A stretch of DNA of 64,000 nucleotides, from positions 1-64,000 of the forward strand of contig JBHGXW010000062.1 of the NCBI GenBank assembly GCA_041920465.1, written 5' to 3'. The number at the start of each line of letters is the position of its first letter. Position 1 is the stretch's first letter. Source of the DNA: Brevibacillus_H sp041920465 (GTDB lineage: Bacteria > Bacillota > Bacilli > Brevibacillales > Brevibacillaceae). The notes beneath the pieces are model-generated. The model made no database searches. It was not told the DNA's origin and saw only the letters and a list, made by a program, of their open reading frames with translations. Position numbers and translations under genes: made by a program. Positions 25,523-35,095 of the stretch are shown piece by piece.

Positions 25523-26017
25523 GTGAACAAAGAGGATCAATTAACGCATTTTAACGAGCAGAATCGGGCTCAAATGGTGGATGTTTCCGCCAAAACCATT
25601 ACGGAACGGGTAGCGGTAGCAAAGAGTCAGGTGAAGATGAAGCCTGAGACGCTTGCTCGCATCCAGGCCGGACAAATCGGCAAAGGAGACGTGCTGGCAG
25701 TTGCGCAAGTAGCAGGCATTATGGCTGCCAAAAAAACGTGGGAGATCATTCCGATGTGCCATCCGCTGCTTTTGACCGGCATTAATATTCGCTTTGAGTA
25801 TGTTGGAGAAGATACGCTTTCGTTGGAAGCTACCGTAAAAACCACCGGCAAAACGGGTGTTGAGATGGAAGCGCTGACCGCGGCAAGTGCCGCTGCCCTC
25901 ACCATTTACGACATGTGCAAGGCGATGGACAAAGAGATGATAATCGGCCCCACCTACCTGTTCAGTAAAACAGGCGGCAAAAGCGGCGAATTCAAACGAA
26001 ATGACGAGTGGGCATAA
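25523..26017 (+). CDS. moaC: Cyclic pyranopterin monophosphate synthase
   Basis: Converts the MoaA product to cyclic pyranopterin monophosphate. 164 residues. The IPMCHPLLLTG and TGVEMEALTAASAAALTIYDMCK motifs and the C-terminal KSGG segment are intact. The start is GTG 25523 behind GGATAGGAAG. Second gene of the moaA-moaC operon. Confidence 0.95.
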   Translation: MNKEDQLTHFNEQNRAQMVDVSAKTITERVAVAKSQVKMKPETLARIQAGQIGKGDVLAVAQVAGIMAAKKTWEIIPMCHPLLLTGINIRFEYVGEDTLSLEATVKTTGKTGVEMEALTAASAAALTIYDMCKAMDKEMIIGPTYLFSKTGGKSGEFKRNDEWA

Positions 26018-26032
26018 TGGAAAAAAGTATGG

Positions 26033-26072
26033 AAAAGGGGCTGTCCCATAGGCAATGGGCAGTCCCTTTCTC
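26033..26072. terminator. Terminator between moaC and the SGNH-type gene
   Basis: AAAGGGGCTGTCCCAT pairs with ATGGGCAGTCCCTTT, then TCTCC. It lies between convergent genes. Confidence 0.75.
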
Positions 26073-26078
26073 CATGTT

Positions 26079-27137
26079 CTACAACTCTTCTTCTTTCAAC
26101 TCCACGACCTGCTCTTTTAAGGCTTGCAGATAGGGAATCAGCGTATCGGATGTCACGCGGTATTGATTCTGTGCCATCTGGTCGATCATCCATTGGTTGA
26201 TTTTGTAGGAATGATGGGCCAGATCTTTGTAATTGTCCAATTCAAACGTAATTTTTTGTTCTTGCTGGAAATCATAAATTTTTACGTTGGGGAAATTCCC
26301 AACCTGTTCGAACAGATAGCGCTTCACGTACAGCTCATTTTCGAAGAATGCCGGGTCTTTATCATAGAAATAGCGGTGCTGCAGAATCGAATAAGGCGGA
26401 TAAAACAGGACGAACTGCACGTCAGGATGTGCTTTGATCACGGCCAGCACATTCTCGTCCATGTTGCGCTGCACGTGGCCCAGCTCATATTCGCCGGGCT
26501 TGAATGAGCCGCCCTGTTTCAGTTTGTTCCACTCTTTCAAGACCTGTTGTTTGCTGAATAAGCCTGGTGATTCCCATGTGTTCAGCTTGTTCAGATCGGG
26601 GTTTTTCGGAGCGGCCATTCCGGCGGAAATCCCCAACCAGTGGAAGGATTGCCGGGACGTATCGAGATTCACAAGATACTGCATGTCATTAAACGGATTT
26701 TCATCGTACAAGTAATACGGAAAAGCTCCGAATTCCTCTCGCACCCGGTCAGGATTGCCTCTCAGCGAGAAATAGTCTACGCCCCACAAGACGGTTTTTA
26801 CTTTGCCTGTCCGGATGGCAAGATTGGTGATCATGTTTTGCTCCTTGGCGGTGGAGCCGGACATGGAGAGCTTTAGCGCTTTTACACCCAGCTTTTGATT
26901 GACGTACGACGGCCAGAAATTCTCCGTCATGGAGGAGCCGACAATAATCGTATCGTAGTCGTAATTTTTGGCTAGTCCCGGGTTCTGGTATCGCTGTTGA
27001 TCGGAGAAATCCGGAGTGATATATGCTTTGTGATAAAACTGCAGCGGATCTACGACATAGTTGAGGCCAACCAACAGGACCAGTATGCCGAATGTGGCGG
27101 CGAGTACGGTTTTGGCCCATTTTTTGTACGCTTTCAT
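26079..27137 (-). CDS. Membrane-anchored SGNH/DltD-like partner of an MBOAT acyltransferase
   Basis: One N-terminal membrane segment (about 10-30), then an extracytoplasmic domain with IIVGSSMTENF (about 65-75), a GDSL-like nucleophile block in which the serine lies in GSSM, and a later HHSYKIN segment that could supply the histidine. Such proteins work with MBOAT acyltransferases in surface polysaccharide or teichoic acid acylation (AlgJ/AlgX, DltD and PatB types). The ATG lies 11 bases after the MBOAT gene stop, so they form an operon. The acceptor is unknown. Confidence 0.8.
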   Translation of the reverse strand: MKAYKKWAKTVLAATFGILVLLVGLNYVVDPLQFYHKAYITPDFSDQQRYQNPGLAKNYDYDTIIVGSSMTENFWPSYVNQKLGVKALKLSMSGSTAKEQNMITNLAIRTGKVKTVLWGVDYFSLRGNPDRVREEFGAFPYYLYDENPFNDMQYLVNLDTSRQSFHWLGISAGMAAPKNPDLNKLNTWESPGLFSKQQVLKEWNKLKQGGSFKPGEYELGHVQRNMDENVLAVIKAHPDVQFVLFYPPYSILQHRYFYDKDPAFFENELYVKRYLFEQVGNFPNVKIYDFQQEQKITFELDNYKDLAHHSYKINQWMIDQMAQNQYRVTSDTLIPYLQALKEQVVELKEEEL

Positions 27138-27148
27138 AAATCCTCCCG

Positions 27149-28552
27149 TCAGAATTGGAAATACAAAAATTCAGAAACGCGGTTTAAGCCAAAGATTCCG
27201 GCAACCAGAAGCAGCGGAACGATAATTCCCCACTTCCAGTTGGGAGCAAACCCCTTTTCCCATTCAATGCTGTTCCTCCAGACAGCCGCAAACAGATAAA
27301 TGACAGCGAGAATGGCCACTTCCTTGATCCCTGCAGGCAGTGCGGGGGATATTGCTCGAAGCGAAAATCCGATGTGGTGAACATTAACCATTCCCTTTAG
27401 GACAACCATTGCCTGATGGAAGCTTTCCGCACGGAAGAATACCCATGCGACCACCACAAACAGGAAGGTGAGAAGCCGACCCAAGAGCCAGTTCATTTTC
27501 AGTCCAAGCGAACGCCAGAGATGGTTGATCACCAGTGCCAATCCGTGCATGAAGCCCCAGACCACAAACGTCCAGGCGGCTCCGTGCCATAATCCTCCCA
27601 GCACCATCGTAATCATCAGGTTGAGATGGCGGCGAAACTTGCCTTTGCGGTTCCCTCCGAGCGGAATATACAAATAATCGCGCAGGAAGCGTGACAAGGT
27701 CATGTGCCAGCGCCGCCAGAAATCGATAATCGAATCTGCTTTGTATGGCGAATCGAAGTTTTGCGGCAGACGAATGTTGAATAAGAGCGCAATCCCGATT
27801 GCCATGTCAGAGTAGCCGCTGAAGTCGAAGTAGAGCTGGAAGGTATAGCTTAAAGCCGTCGACCACGCTTCAATCAGGCTGAGGCTGGCAGCTTGAAATC
27901 CCGGATTGGCCCAGCCGGCAAGAGTGTCTGCGATGATCACTTTTTTGCTGAGTCCAATGGAAAACAAGAGCAATCCCCGCGAGATGTTCTGCCAGTTGAT
28001 CACTTTTTTGCGGATGGACGAAAACTGCGGCATCATCTCCTTGTGATGCAGGATCGGACCCGCAATCAGGTGGGGGAAGAAGGTGACGAACAAAATATAG
28101 TTGATTAGGTTGTATTCCTTCACTTCGCCCCGGTAGGCGTCGACGAGATAGGCGATTTGCGTAAAGGTAAAGAAGCTGATGCCAAGCGGCAGAACGAGCT
28201 GGAGCAGCGGGATTTGCGTCCCCAGCGCACCGTTGACGTTGGAGATGAAGAAATCGGCGTATTTGTAGTAACCGAGAAGAGCCAGGTTACAGATTACTCC
28301 AAATGTTAAGAGCAGTCTGTTAAATGGCATCCCATTTTTTCTTGTAAGCTCTGTGCCGACCAGATAGTTAAACAAAATGCTGCCCATCATCAGCGGCAGA
28401 TTCGCAATGTTCCACCAACTGTAAAAAAACAGCGAGCAAACTGCCAACCAGGCAATCGCAAGCTTGCTCAGACGAAAGTGATTCCATAGAAAATACCCTG
28501 CGAAAGTTATCGGCAAAAACAAAAAAATAAACTCGTACGAATTAAACAGCAC
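27149..28552 (-). CDS. MBOAT-family O-acyltransferase, AlgI-like
   Basis: A multi-pass membrane acyltransferase of 467 residues that passes acyl groups across the membrane to extracellular polymers. The family start MLFNSYEFIFLFLPI, the YFDFSGYSDMAIG motif and the active-site histidine in GGLWHGAAWTF are all present. GTG 28550-28552 was chosen because it gives the classical N-terminus and AAAGG lies 11 bases upstream; a longer frame adds 21 unusual residues. First gene of a two-gene operon with the SGNH-type partner. Confidence 0.9.
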   Translation of the reverse strand: MLFNSYEFIFLFLPITFAGYFLWNHFRLSKLAIAWLAVCSLFFYSWWNIANLPLMMGSILFNYLVGTELTRKNGMPFNRLLLTFGVICNLALLGYYKYADFFISNVNGALGTQIPLLQLVLPLGISFFTFTQIAYLVDAYRGEVKEYNLINYILFVTFFPHLIAGPILHHKEMMPQFSSIRKKVINWQNISRGLLLFSIGLSKKVIIADTLAGWANPGFQAASLSLIEAWSTALSYTFQLYFDFSGYSDMAIGIALLFNIRLPQNFDSPYKADSIIDFWRRWHMTLSRFLRDYLYIPLGGNRKGKFRRHLNLMITMVLGGLWHGAAWTFVVWGFMHGLALVINHLWRSLGLKMNWLLGRLLTFLFVVVAWVFFRAESFHQAMVVLKGMVNVHHIGFSLRAISPALPAGIKEVAILAVIYLFAAVWRNSIEWEKGFAPNWKWGIIVPLLLVAGIFGLNRVSEFLYFQF

Positions 28553-28663
28553 GAATAGCGCATCCTTTCCAAAAGCATTCGTTATAACTATAAACTTCAC
28601 ATCAGGAAGCGTCAATCTGTTGACAGATGATGGATAGGCTGGGAATGTGATTAAACAACAAAA

Positions 28664-28718
28664 AATATTTCTTGCTACGAAATATTACATGTGCGATACT
28701 ATTTCGGGAAACGAAATA
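28664..28718 (+). promoter_or_regulatory. MarR promoter with two TATTTC-N7-GAAATA operators
   Basis: AATATTTC-TTGCTAC-GAAATATT (28664-28686) and TATTTC-GGGAAAC-GAAATA (28700-28718) share the same half-sites and spacer length, with centres 34 bases apart. The first overlaps a candidate -35 (TTGCTA, 28673-28678) and the second begins at the candidate -10 (GATACT, 28695-28700). This is a strong case for autorepression of the marR-RND operon. Confidence 0.75.
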
Positions 28719-28737
28719 TTTTTTGCGGGAGGAAAGC

Positions 28738-29199
28738 ATGGATGGGTTTGATCGACTGCGAGAGCTTTTGCCAAATGTAAATAAATTGTTCTTTGACATT
28801 ATCATGGAAGAGTTGGCCAAAGCGGGAATAACGAAACCGCAGATTATCGTGCTGGAGCAAATTAAAGAATCTCCCAAAACAATTGGAGAGATCAGCAAGG
28901 CAGTTGATCTGTCATACAGTACGGTGTCCGGTATCGTAGATCGGTTGGAACGGGATGGCTGGGTGATTCGTAAAAAAGATGAGAAAGATCGCCGGGTCGT
29001 CTGGGTAACACCGGTAAATAACCTTGAGCGGCTGGAAGAGTGCTTTTCTTTTATGAGAAAAGGTTATATTCCCGAAATATTCGAAGGGATTAGCCAAGCT
29101 GAACTGGAGCAGCTAAACAACTCCCTGGAATTGATCAACTCTTATCTGAAGAAGAAACGAGCTGCGCTTGCGCGAGAGAGAGGTAGTGAGAAAAAATGA
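28738..29199 (+). CDS. MarR-family regulator of the RND operon
   Basis: A 153-residue winged-helix repressor. The recognition helix lies in ISKAVDLSYSTVSGIVDRLERDGWV and the wing in KKDEKDRRVVWV. The start ATG 28738 has GGGAGG 6 bases upstream; an upstream in-frame ATG would run through the operators and was rejected. Its stop overlaps the start of the RND gene (ATGA), so the two are translationally coupled. Two dyads in front of it are probably its own sites. Confidence 0.9.
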   Translation: MDGFDRLRELLPNVNKLFFDIIMEELAKAGITKPQIIVLEQIKESPKTIGEISKAVDLSYSTVSGIVDRLERDGWVIRKKDEKDRRVVWVTPVNNLERLEECFSFMRKGYIPEIFEGISQAELEQLNNSLELINSYLKKKRAALARERGSEKK

Positions 29200-32100
29200 G
29201 TCTATCGGGTTTTTCCATTAAGCGGCCGGTAACGATTGTCATGCTCGTCTTGGCGTTGCTCATTTTCGGATTCGTGTCATTGCCCAAGCTGGCGGTAGAA
29301 CTGTATCCGGAGCTGAATTTGCCGATCGCTGTCGTCGTTACCACGGTGGAAGGAAGCTCCCCGGGCGAGGTAGAGAAACTGGTGACCAAGCCGATTGAAG
29401 AGGCATTGGGAACCGTAGCCAATGTCAAGGAGATCAACTCCAACTCGATTGAAGGAGCATCGCAGGTGATCCTGCAGTTCAACTGGGGAACGGACATGGA
29501 TCAAGCGACGCTTAATATGCGTGACAAAGTGGATGGCGTCCGCGGACGTTTGCCGGATGAAGCGGGTTCCCCGCGGATCTTGCGTTTGGACCCGAACTCC
29601 ATGCCGATTTTGACGCTGACCTTAAGTGGTGACAAAGACGTTGTCAAATTAAAAACAACGGCTGAAAATCTGATCAAACCGCGTTTGGAAAGGATTGAAG
29701 GCGTTGCTTCCGTAAGCGTCTCCGGAGGAAAAGACCGGGTGATCGACGTGGTGCTCGATCCGGCTAAAATTGCCGCTTACGGGATTAGCATCGATCAAAT
29801 TCAGCAAGCCATGATGTCAACGAATCTGGCTGGCTCTGCCGGGATGGTCCGCAAAGGTGACCAGAAACTGAGCATCCGCGTCGACGGGGAGTTTGAGAAC
29901 GTCGAGTCAATCGGCAACACCCAACTTCGCGTTGGTTCCGGCAGCATCGCGCTGAAAGACATTGCCACGATTTCCGACACGTTTAAAGAAGTAAATCAGA
30001 AAGCGTATATTAACGGTGAGCCGAGTGTAGGCTTATCCATCATTAAAGCAACCGGCGGCAACACCATTGAGGTAGCTGACGCGGTGAAAAAAGAATTGGA
30101 ACAGATCAAGAAGGAACTGCCGGAAGGGGCAAAATTGTCTCTCATCAGCGACTCTTCGCAATTTATCAAGGATTCCATTTACACCGTTGGTGAACACGCC
30201 CTGATCGGCGGACTTTTCTCGATCATCGTGCTGCTCCTGTTCCTGAACAGCGTGCGCTCCATGCTGGTTGTAGCCGTGGTGATTCCGATCTCGATTGTGG
30301 CTACGTTCAGCTTGATGTACTTTACGGGGCAGACAATTAACTTGATCTCGTTATCCGGTTTAACCCTTGGCCTGGGTTCGCTTGTGGACTTTGCCGTTGT
30401 AATCCTGGAAAACATTTACCGTCACCGTCAGGAAGGCAAAAGCATGATGGAGGCGGCCAAGATCGGTTCAAGCGAAGTGGGAACCGCCGTTATGGCGTCC
30501 GCACTTGCGCAGATTTCCGTATTTTTGCCAATCGTGTTTGTGGAGGGATTGGCTTCCGAACTGTTTGGACCGCTGGCGCTTACCGTGGTGTATTCCCACA
30601 TCGCCGCGCTGTTTGCTTCCCTCATGCTGGTGCCGATGCTCAGTTCTCGCTGGTTGAAAAAGGTGCCTGATCACGATAGATACGAAACCCAAGCCTATAA
30701 AGGAAAAAATCCGATTGTTTGGTTCAACATCGGCTTTCATAAAGTGGCCAAGGGCTATGGCCGCTTGCTTGGCTGGGCTTTGAAACACCGCAAAACGGTT
30801 TTTGCAGCGACGATCGCCATGTTTGTCGGCGCGATTGCCCTGACACCGCTGGTCGGAGCAGAGTTTATCCCCAAAATGGATCAAGGCAAAATAACCGTCT
30901 CGATTGAATTGCCGACAGGGACTGTGCTGAAAGAGACAGAGAAAGTCGTTTCGGAAGTAGAAGCCAAACTGAAAAAGGTTCCCGAAATGGAGCAGCTTTA
31001 CACCTCCATCGGCAGCAGCGGAGGACCGGCAATTATCGCCTCCAACATTGCCAATCGGGCACAATTGGAGGTTACGCTGGTGAAAAAAGAGCAGCGCACC
31101 CGCTCCACGGAACAAGTGATTGAAGAGCTGCGCAAAGAGCTGGCTTCCATTCCGGGTGCCGATATTACCGTCAAAGAAACAGACGAGTCCGGCGGTCCAA
31201 GCTCCTCTGCGATTGACATCAGTTTGCGCGGTGATGATTTGAGCGTATTGGAAGATATCAGTGAAATTATCGCGGGTGAAGTGAAGCAGGTAGCAGGAAC
31301 CCGTAACGTCACAACAACGCTGGAAGAGAAGAACAAGCAGTACCAAATCAAGGTTGACCCGCAAAAAGCCAGCTTGTACGGCTTGTCGGTCAATCAAATC
31401 CTTTCCAGTGTGCGGACAGCGTTTGACGGCTCCACTGTCAGCCGTTTCCGCACGGGAGATGACGAAATCGATGTGCGCCTGAAAATGCCGGACAGCTTTC
31501 GGGAAGATATTTCTTACTTGAACAGCTACCGGATTACCATACCGACCGGAGCACAGGTGGCTCTCTCGTCTGTTGCCGAGATTAAGCTGGAAGACGTGCC
31601 TGACATGATCAAACGCACCAACCAGGCACGGGAAGTTCGCATCACGGGTGACATTGCCGGAAGAGACCTGCGTTCCATCACGGCCGACATTCAAAAGCGT
31701 CTTGACAACTTAAACCTGCCGGAAGGATATTTCATTGAGTTCGGCGGACAAAGCAAAGACATGATGGAGTCGTTCGGCAGCTTGGGATTGGCGATCATCT
31801 TGTCCATCGTGCTGGTGTACATGGTAATGGCCAGCCAGTTTGAATCGTTGTTCAGCCCGTTTGTCATCATGTTCTCCATTCCGCCAACCTTCATCGGGGT
31901 TGTCGTGGGACTCTTGTTGACAGGCAAATCGCTTAGCGTACCTGCCTTAATCGGGTACATTTTGCTGGTAGGGATCGTCGTAAACAACGCCATTGTATTG
32001 ATTGACTATGTGAACAACTTGCGCCAAAAAGGCGTGGAACGCAACGAAGCGATCTTGAAAGCAGGACCATTGCGTCTGCGTCCGATCCTGATGACGACGT

Positions 32101-32333
32101 TAACAACCGTTCTCGCCATTCTGCCGCTTGCCTTTGGCGGCGGTTCGGGTAACGAATCTCAGGCACCGATGGCCGTTGTCGTTATTTTTGGATTAAGCTT
32201 TTCAACCCTTATCACCTTGGTTCTGATTCCTGTTGTTTATACGTATTTTGACGATCTGGTTAACAAAATGCGCCGCTTTGCCAGCCGCAAGCGCAAGGCA
32301 AACACAACAGGGATGGAAATGGGAGGAGAGTAA
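29196..32333 (+). CDS. RND-family efflux transporter (HAE1/SwrC-like)
   Basis: A 1045-residue proton-driven pump with the standard RND plan: segment 1 (about 10-30), a large extracytoplasmic loop, segments 2-6 (about 335-480, including LGSLVDFAVVILENIYRH with the proton-relay aspartate), a second large loop, and segments 7-12 (about 845-1025). It resembles SwrC/YerP of Bacillus. Gram-positive homologues work without an outer-membrane channel. It is coupled to the MarR gene and followed after 2 bases by a lipoprotein adaptor, so the three form one operon. Confidence 0.93.
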   Translation: MSLSGFSIKRPVTIVMLVLALLIFGFVSLPKLAVELYPELNLPIAVVVTTVEGSSPGEVEKLVTKPIEEALGTVANVKEINSNSIEGASQVILQFNWGTDMDQATLNMRDKVDGVRGRLPDEAGSPRILRLDPNSMPILTLTLSGDKDVVKLKTTAENLIKPRLERIEGVASVSVSGGKDRVIDVVLDPAKIAAYGISIDQIQQAMMSTNLAGSAGMVRKGDQKLSIRVDGEFENVESIGNTQLRVGSGSIALKDIATISDTFKEVNQKAYINGEPSVGLSIIKATGGNTIEVADAVKKELEQIKKELPEGAKLSLISDSSQFIKDSIYTVGEHALIGGLFSIIVLLLFLNSVRSMLVVAVVIPISIVATFSLMYFTGQTINLISLSGLTLGLGSLVDFAVVILENIYRHRQEGKSMMEAAKIGSSEVGTAVMASALAQISVFLPIVFVEGLASELFGPLALTVVYSHIAALFASLMLVPMLSSRWLKKVPDHDRYETQAYKGKNPIVWFNIGFHKVAKGYGRLLGWALKHRKTVFAATIAMFVGAIALTPLVGAEFIPKMDQGKITVSIELPTGTVLKETEKVVSEVEAKLKKVPEMEQLYTSIGSSGGPAIIASNIANRAQLEVTLVKKEQRTRSTEQVIEELRKELASIPGADITVKETDESGGPSSSAIDISLRGDDLSVLEDISEIIAGEVKQVAGTRNVTTTLEEKNKQYQIKVDPQKASLYGLSVNQILSSVRTAFDGSTVSRFRTGDDEIDVRLKMPDSFREDISYLNSYRITIPTGAQVALSSVAEIKLEDVPDMIKRTNQAREVRITGDIAGRDLRSITADIQKRLDNLNLPEGYFIEFGGQSKDMMESFGSLGLAIILSIVLVYMVMASQFESLFSPFVIMFSIPPTFIGVVVGLLLTGKSLSVPALIGYILLVGIVVNNAIVLIDYVNNLRQKGVERNEAILKAGPLRLRPILMTTLTTVLAILPLAFGGGSGNESQAPMAVVVIFGLSFSTLITLVLIPVVYTYFDDLVNKMRRFASRKRKANTTGMEMGGE

Positions 32334-32335
32334 TC

Positions 32336-33577
32336 ATGAAACGAGCAAAGCTAGGAATAGCAGTCGTATTGTCCGCTTTGCTATTGGCGGCGGGATGTTC
32401 ACCGACACAAGCGCCAACGGCAGAAGAAAATAAAATCACTCCGGTTCAGGTAGAGGTTGCGGGCAGCGGCTCCGTCGTCAATGAATCAGGGATTACCGGC
32501 AAGCTTGCCCCGAGTCAGGAAGTAAAAGTTTCTCCCAAGGTCAGCGGCAAGATCAAAACGCTGAATGTTTCCCTGGGGCAGTTCGTGACGAAAGGCCAAG
32601 TACTTTTTACGCTTGATCAAACAGATTTGCTCAATTCCGTCCGACAAGCGGAGGCTGGTTACGCGCTCGCTTTGGCTAACTTAAGCCAGAGCAAAAACAG
32701 TTCAGGCCAAGGACTGGAGCAGGCCAAAAACACGTTGGAACAAACGGAGCAATCCCTAAACGATGCGAAGCGCAATGCGGAACGGATGAGCTTATTGTTT
32801 CAGCAGGGAGCCATCTCTTCCCAACAGCTGGAACAGGCCAAGCTTGCCTTGGTCAACGCACAAACGGCTTACGCCAACGCGCAAAAAGCGTATGAAAGTG
32901 CAAATCAGCTGACGGGCGTGGACGTCTCGGAAGCATCCGTCAACCAGGCCAAGGTTGCTCTGGACAATGCCCGCGAACAGTTGGCCAATGCAAGCATCAG
33001 CGCGCCGATTTCCGGATATGTCGCTTCCGTCAACGGTGCAGTTGGCGAAATGGCAGCGCCACAGGGCGGTCAAACGGCTGTGGTGACGATCGTGAAGATC
33101 AATCCGTTGAAAGTAAAGGTGAATCTCTCTGAAACAGAGATCGGAAACGTGCAACCAGGCACCAAAGCAATCGTAGACATCGAAGCGTTGAACAAGACGA
33201 TCAACGCATCTGTGGCAGCGGTAAGTCCGGTCATGGACCAGCAGCTGAAAGCATATCCGGTGGAGATCACCATTCCGAACCCGGACAACCAACTGAAGCC
33301 GGATATGGTGGTAAGCGTCAAGTTTGCCGATCAGAGAAAAACGGATAAAAAGACCATCGTCATCTCCCGCAAAGCCGTTTTTGATCAGGAAGGCAAGCAG
33401 TATGTCTACAAAGTGCAGGGAGATGCAGCCAAGATGGCAGAAGTCACCACCGGCAAAGAATCAAGCGATCAGATTGAGATTCTGTCCGGCATTTCGGTTG
33501 GTGATCAAATCGTTGTAAGAGGCCAGACCCTTTTAAAAGACGGAGCCAAAGTGAAGATTCAACAAACCGGCAAATAA
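32336..33577 (+). CDS. RND/HlyD-type adaptor lipoprotein
   Basis: A membrane fusion protein of 413 residues. The signal peptide ends in lipobox LAAGC (cysteine about residue 21), so it is lipid-anchored outside the membrane. Then come a split biotinyl-lipoyl domain (PKVSGKIKTLNVSLGQFVTKGQVLF, about 65-90, and ISAPISGYVASVNGAVGE, about 222-239), a coiled-coil hairpin between them rich in Gln, Ala and Asn, and beta-barrel domains. It partners the RND pump encoded 2 bases upstream. Confidence 0.92.
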   Translation: MKRAKLGIAVVLSALLLAAGCSPTQAPTAEENKITPVQVEVAGSGSVVNESGITGKLAPSQEVKVSPKVSGKIKTLNVSLGQFVTKGQVLFTLDQTDLLNSVRQAEAGYALALANLSQSKNSSGQGLEQAKNTLEQTEQSLNDAKRNAERMSLLFQQGAISSQQLEQAKLALVNAQTAYANAQKAYESANQLTGVDVSEASVNQAKVALDNAREQLANASISAPISGYVASVNGAVGEMAAPQGGQTAVVTIVKINPLKVKVNLSETEIGNVQPGTKAIVDIEALNKTINASVAAVSPVMDQQLKAYPVEITIPNPDNQLKPDMVVSVKFADQRKTDKKTIVISRKAVFDQEGKQYVYKVQGDAAKMAEVTTGKESSDQIEILSGISVGDQIVVRGQTLLKDGAKVKIQQTGK

Positions 33578-33588
33578 ATGTTAAGGGA

Positions 33589-33618
33589 TTGACAAAGATA
33601 GGCTTTGCTGGCTAGTAT
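33589..33618 (+). promoter_or_regulatory. Promoter of the SAM riboswitch-mtnE unit
   Basis: TTGACA (33589-33594), 18 bases, TAGTAT (33613-33618). The aptamer begins about 35 bases downstream. Confidence 0.75.
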
Positions 33619-33653
33619 GTCTGTATGTAACAAAAATTTTATAAGTTGAGCTT

Positions 33654-33825
33654 GCTTATCAAGAGAGGCGGAGGGACTGGCCCGATGAAGCCCGGCAGCG
33701 GGTCTTGAGATACCGGATTACCTGTATTTCGAGACGCTGTGCCAATTCCTGCAGGAACACTTCCTGGGAGATAAGGCTGTGAACCAACAGACACGCACCC
33801 CCTTCTCCGAAAGAAGGGGGTTTTT
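33654..33825 (+). promoter_or_regulatory. SAM-I (S-box) riboswitch with terminator
   Basis: The signature AGAGAGGCGGAGGGACTGGC followed by CCGATGAAGCCCGGCA is unmistakable. P1 is GCTTATC (33654-33660) with GATAAGGC (33770-33777). The expression platform is a terminator, ACCCCCTTCTCC/GAAGGGGGTTTTT (33797-33825). SAM binding should shut off mtnE, the next gene. Confidence 0.96.
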
Positions 33826-33848
33826 CACAATAGAAAGGAAAGAAGAGC

Positions 33849-35030
33849 ATGCGTATTCAACCAGCCCGCATTATGGAGCAATTGCCTACCCAGTTTTTTT
33901 CCACACTCGTAGCCAAGGTAAACCAACATATCGCCAAAGGCTATGACATCATCAACCTCGGACAGGGCAATCCCGATTTGCCGACACCGCCGCATATTGT
34001 GGAAGAACTGCAATTGCAAGCGGCCAATCCACTGCATCACAAATATCCGCCGTTTCAGGGGAGAAAAGAACTGAAAGAAGCGATTGCCCACTGGTATAAG
34101 CAAGAATTTGATGTTGATCTCGATCCGGAAGAAGAGGTGGCCATTCTGTTCGGCAGCAAAACAGGGCTGGTAGAAATTTGCCAGGTTTTGTTAAATCCGG
34201 GGGATGTGGCGCTGGTTCCCGATCCGGGCTATCCCGATTACTGGTCAGGTGTGGCGATTGCGCAAGGCCGTATGGTGATGATGCCGCTCAAGGCAGAAAA
34301 CTCCTTCCTGCCGGACTATACCAAACTCTCTAATGAAGATTTGGCCAAAGCGAAGCTGATGTTCCTCAATTATCCGAACAATCCGACAGCGGTGAATGCG
34401 CCGATTGAGTTCTTTGAAGAGACGATTTCCTTTGCCCGCAAACATGAGATCGTCGTTTGCCATGATTTTGCCTACGGCGCGATCAGCTTTGACGGGAAAA
34501 AACCGGTCAGCTTCCTGCAAGCACCGGGTGCCAAGGAAGTGGGAGTAGAATTCTACACCTTGTCCAAGACATATAATATGGCCGGCTGGCGAGTTGGCGC
34601 CATGGTTGGCAACAAGGAACTGGTTCGCTTGATCAACTTGATTCAGGACCACTATTTCGTCAGTCTGTTTGGCGCCGTACAGATGGCGGCGGTCCGGGCG
34701 CTTACCGATTCTCAGCAATGTGTCAGCGAACTGGTTTCCGTCTACGAAAACAGACGAAACGCGCTGTTTACAGGCCTTGCCGAAATTGGCTGGAAGGCCG
34801 CGCCGCCACAAGGCTCTTTCTTCTCTTGGCTGTCTGTGCCAAACGGAATGGGGTCGATTGAGTTTGCCGATCTTTTGCTGGAGCAGGCGCATGTCGTGGT
34901 CGCGCCCGGCGTCGGTTTTGGGCCTACCGGTGAAGGCTACGTGCGGGTTGCCCTGCTTACCTCGGAGGAGCGCTTGCGGGAAGCAGTTCAGCGCATTGCC
35001 AAACTTGATTTATTTGCAGCTCATAAATAA
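33849..35030 (+). CDS. mtnE: Methionine-salvage aminotransferase
   Basis: A PLP-dependent class I aminotransferase, 393 residues, very close to MtnE (YkrV) of Bacillus, which aminates 4-methylthio-2-oxobutyrate to methionine with glutamine as donor. The PLP lysine is in TLSKTYNMAGWRVG (about residue 240), and NYPNNPT and the C-terminal arginine segment YVRVALLTSEERLREA are present. Placement behind a SAM-I riboswitch supports the salvage role. No other mtn genes of the pathway are adjacent; the MTA/SAH nucleosidase fusion is 17 kb away. Ribosome binding site AAAGGAAAG. Confidence 0.9.
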   Translation: MRIQPARIMEQLPTQFFSTLVAKVNQHIAKGYDIINLGQGNPDLPTPPHIVEELQLQAANPLHHKYPPFQGRKELKEAIAHWYKQEFDVDLDPEEEVAILFGSKTGLVEICQVLLNPGDVALVPDPGYPDYWSGVAIAQGRMVMMPLKAENSFLPDYTKLSNEDLAKAKLMFLNYPNNPTAVNAPIEFFEETISFARKHEIVVCHDFAYGAISFDGKKPVSFLQAPGAKEVGVEFYTLSKTYNMAGWRVGAMVGNKELVRLINLIQDHYFVSLFGAVQMAAVRALTDSQQCVSELVSVYENRRNALFTGLAEIGWKAAPPQGSFFSWLSVPNGMGSIEFADLLLEQAHVVVAPGVGFGPTGEGYVRVALLTSEERLREAVQRIAKLDLFAAHK

Positions 35031-35046
35031 AAAATCAGTTCATCCA

Positions 35047-35080
35047 ATCTCTTATCTTGCCTAGGTAAGAGATTTTTTTT
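35047..35080 (+). terminator. Terminator of mtnE
   Basis: AATCTCTTA pairs with TAAGAGATT, followed by eight Ts. Confidence 0.88.
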
Positions 35081-35095
35081 AATATATAAGATTAA

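Noticed and set aside
30468..31694. 408-codon minus-strand frame opposite the RND pump
   Set aside because: Antisense shadow of a clearly conserved transporter.
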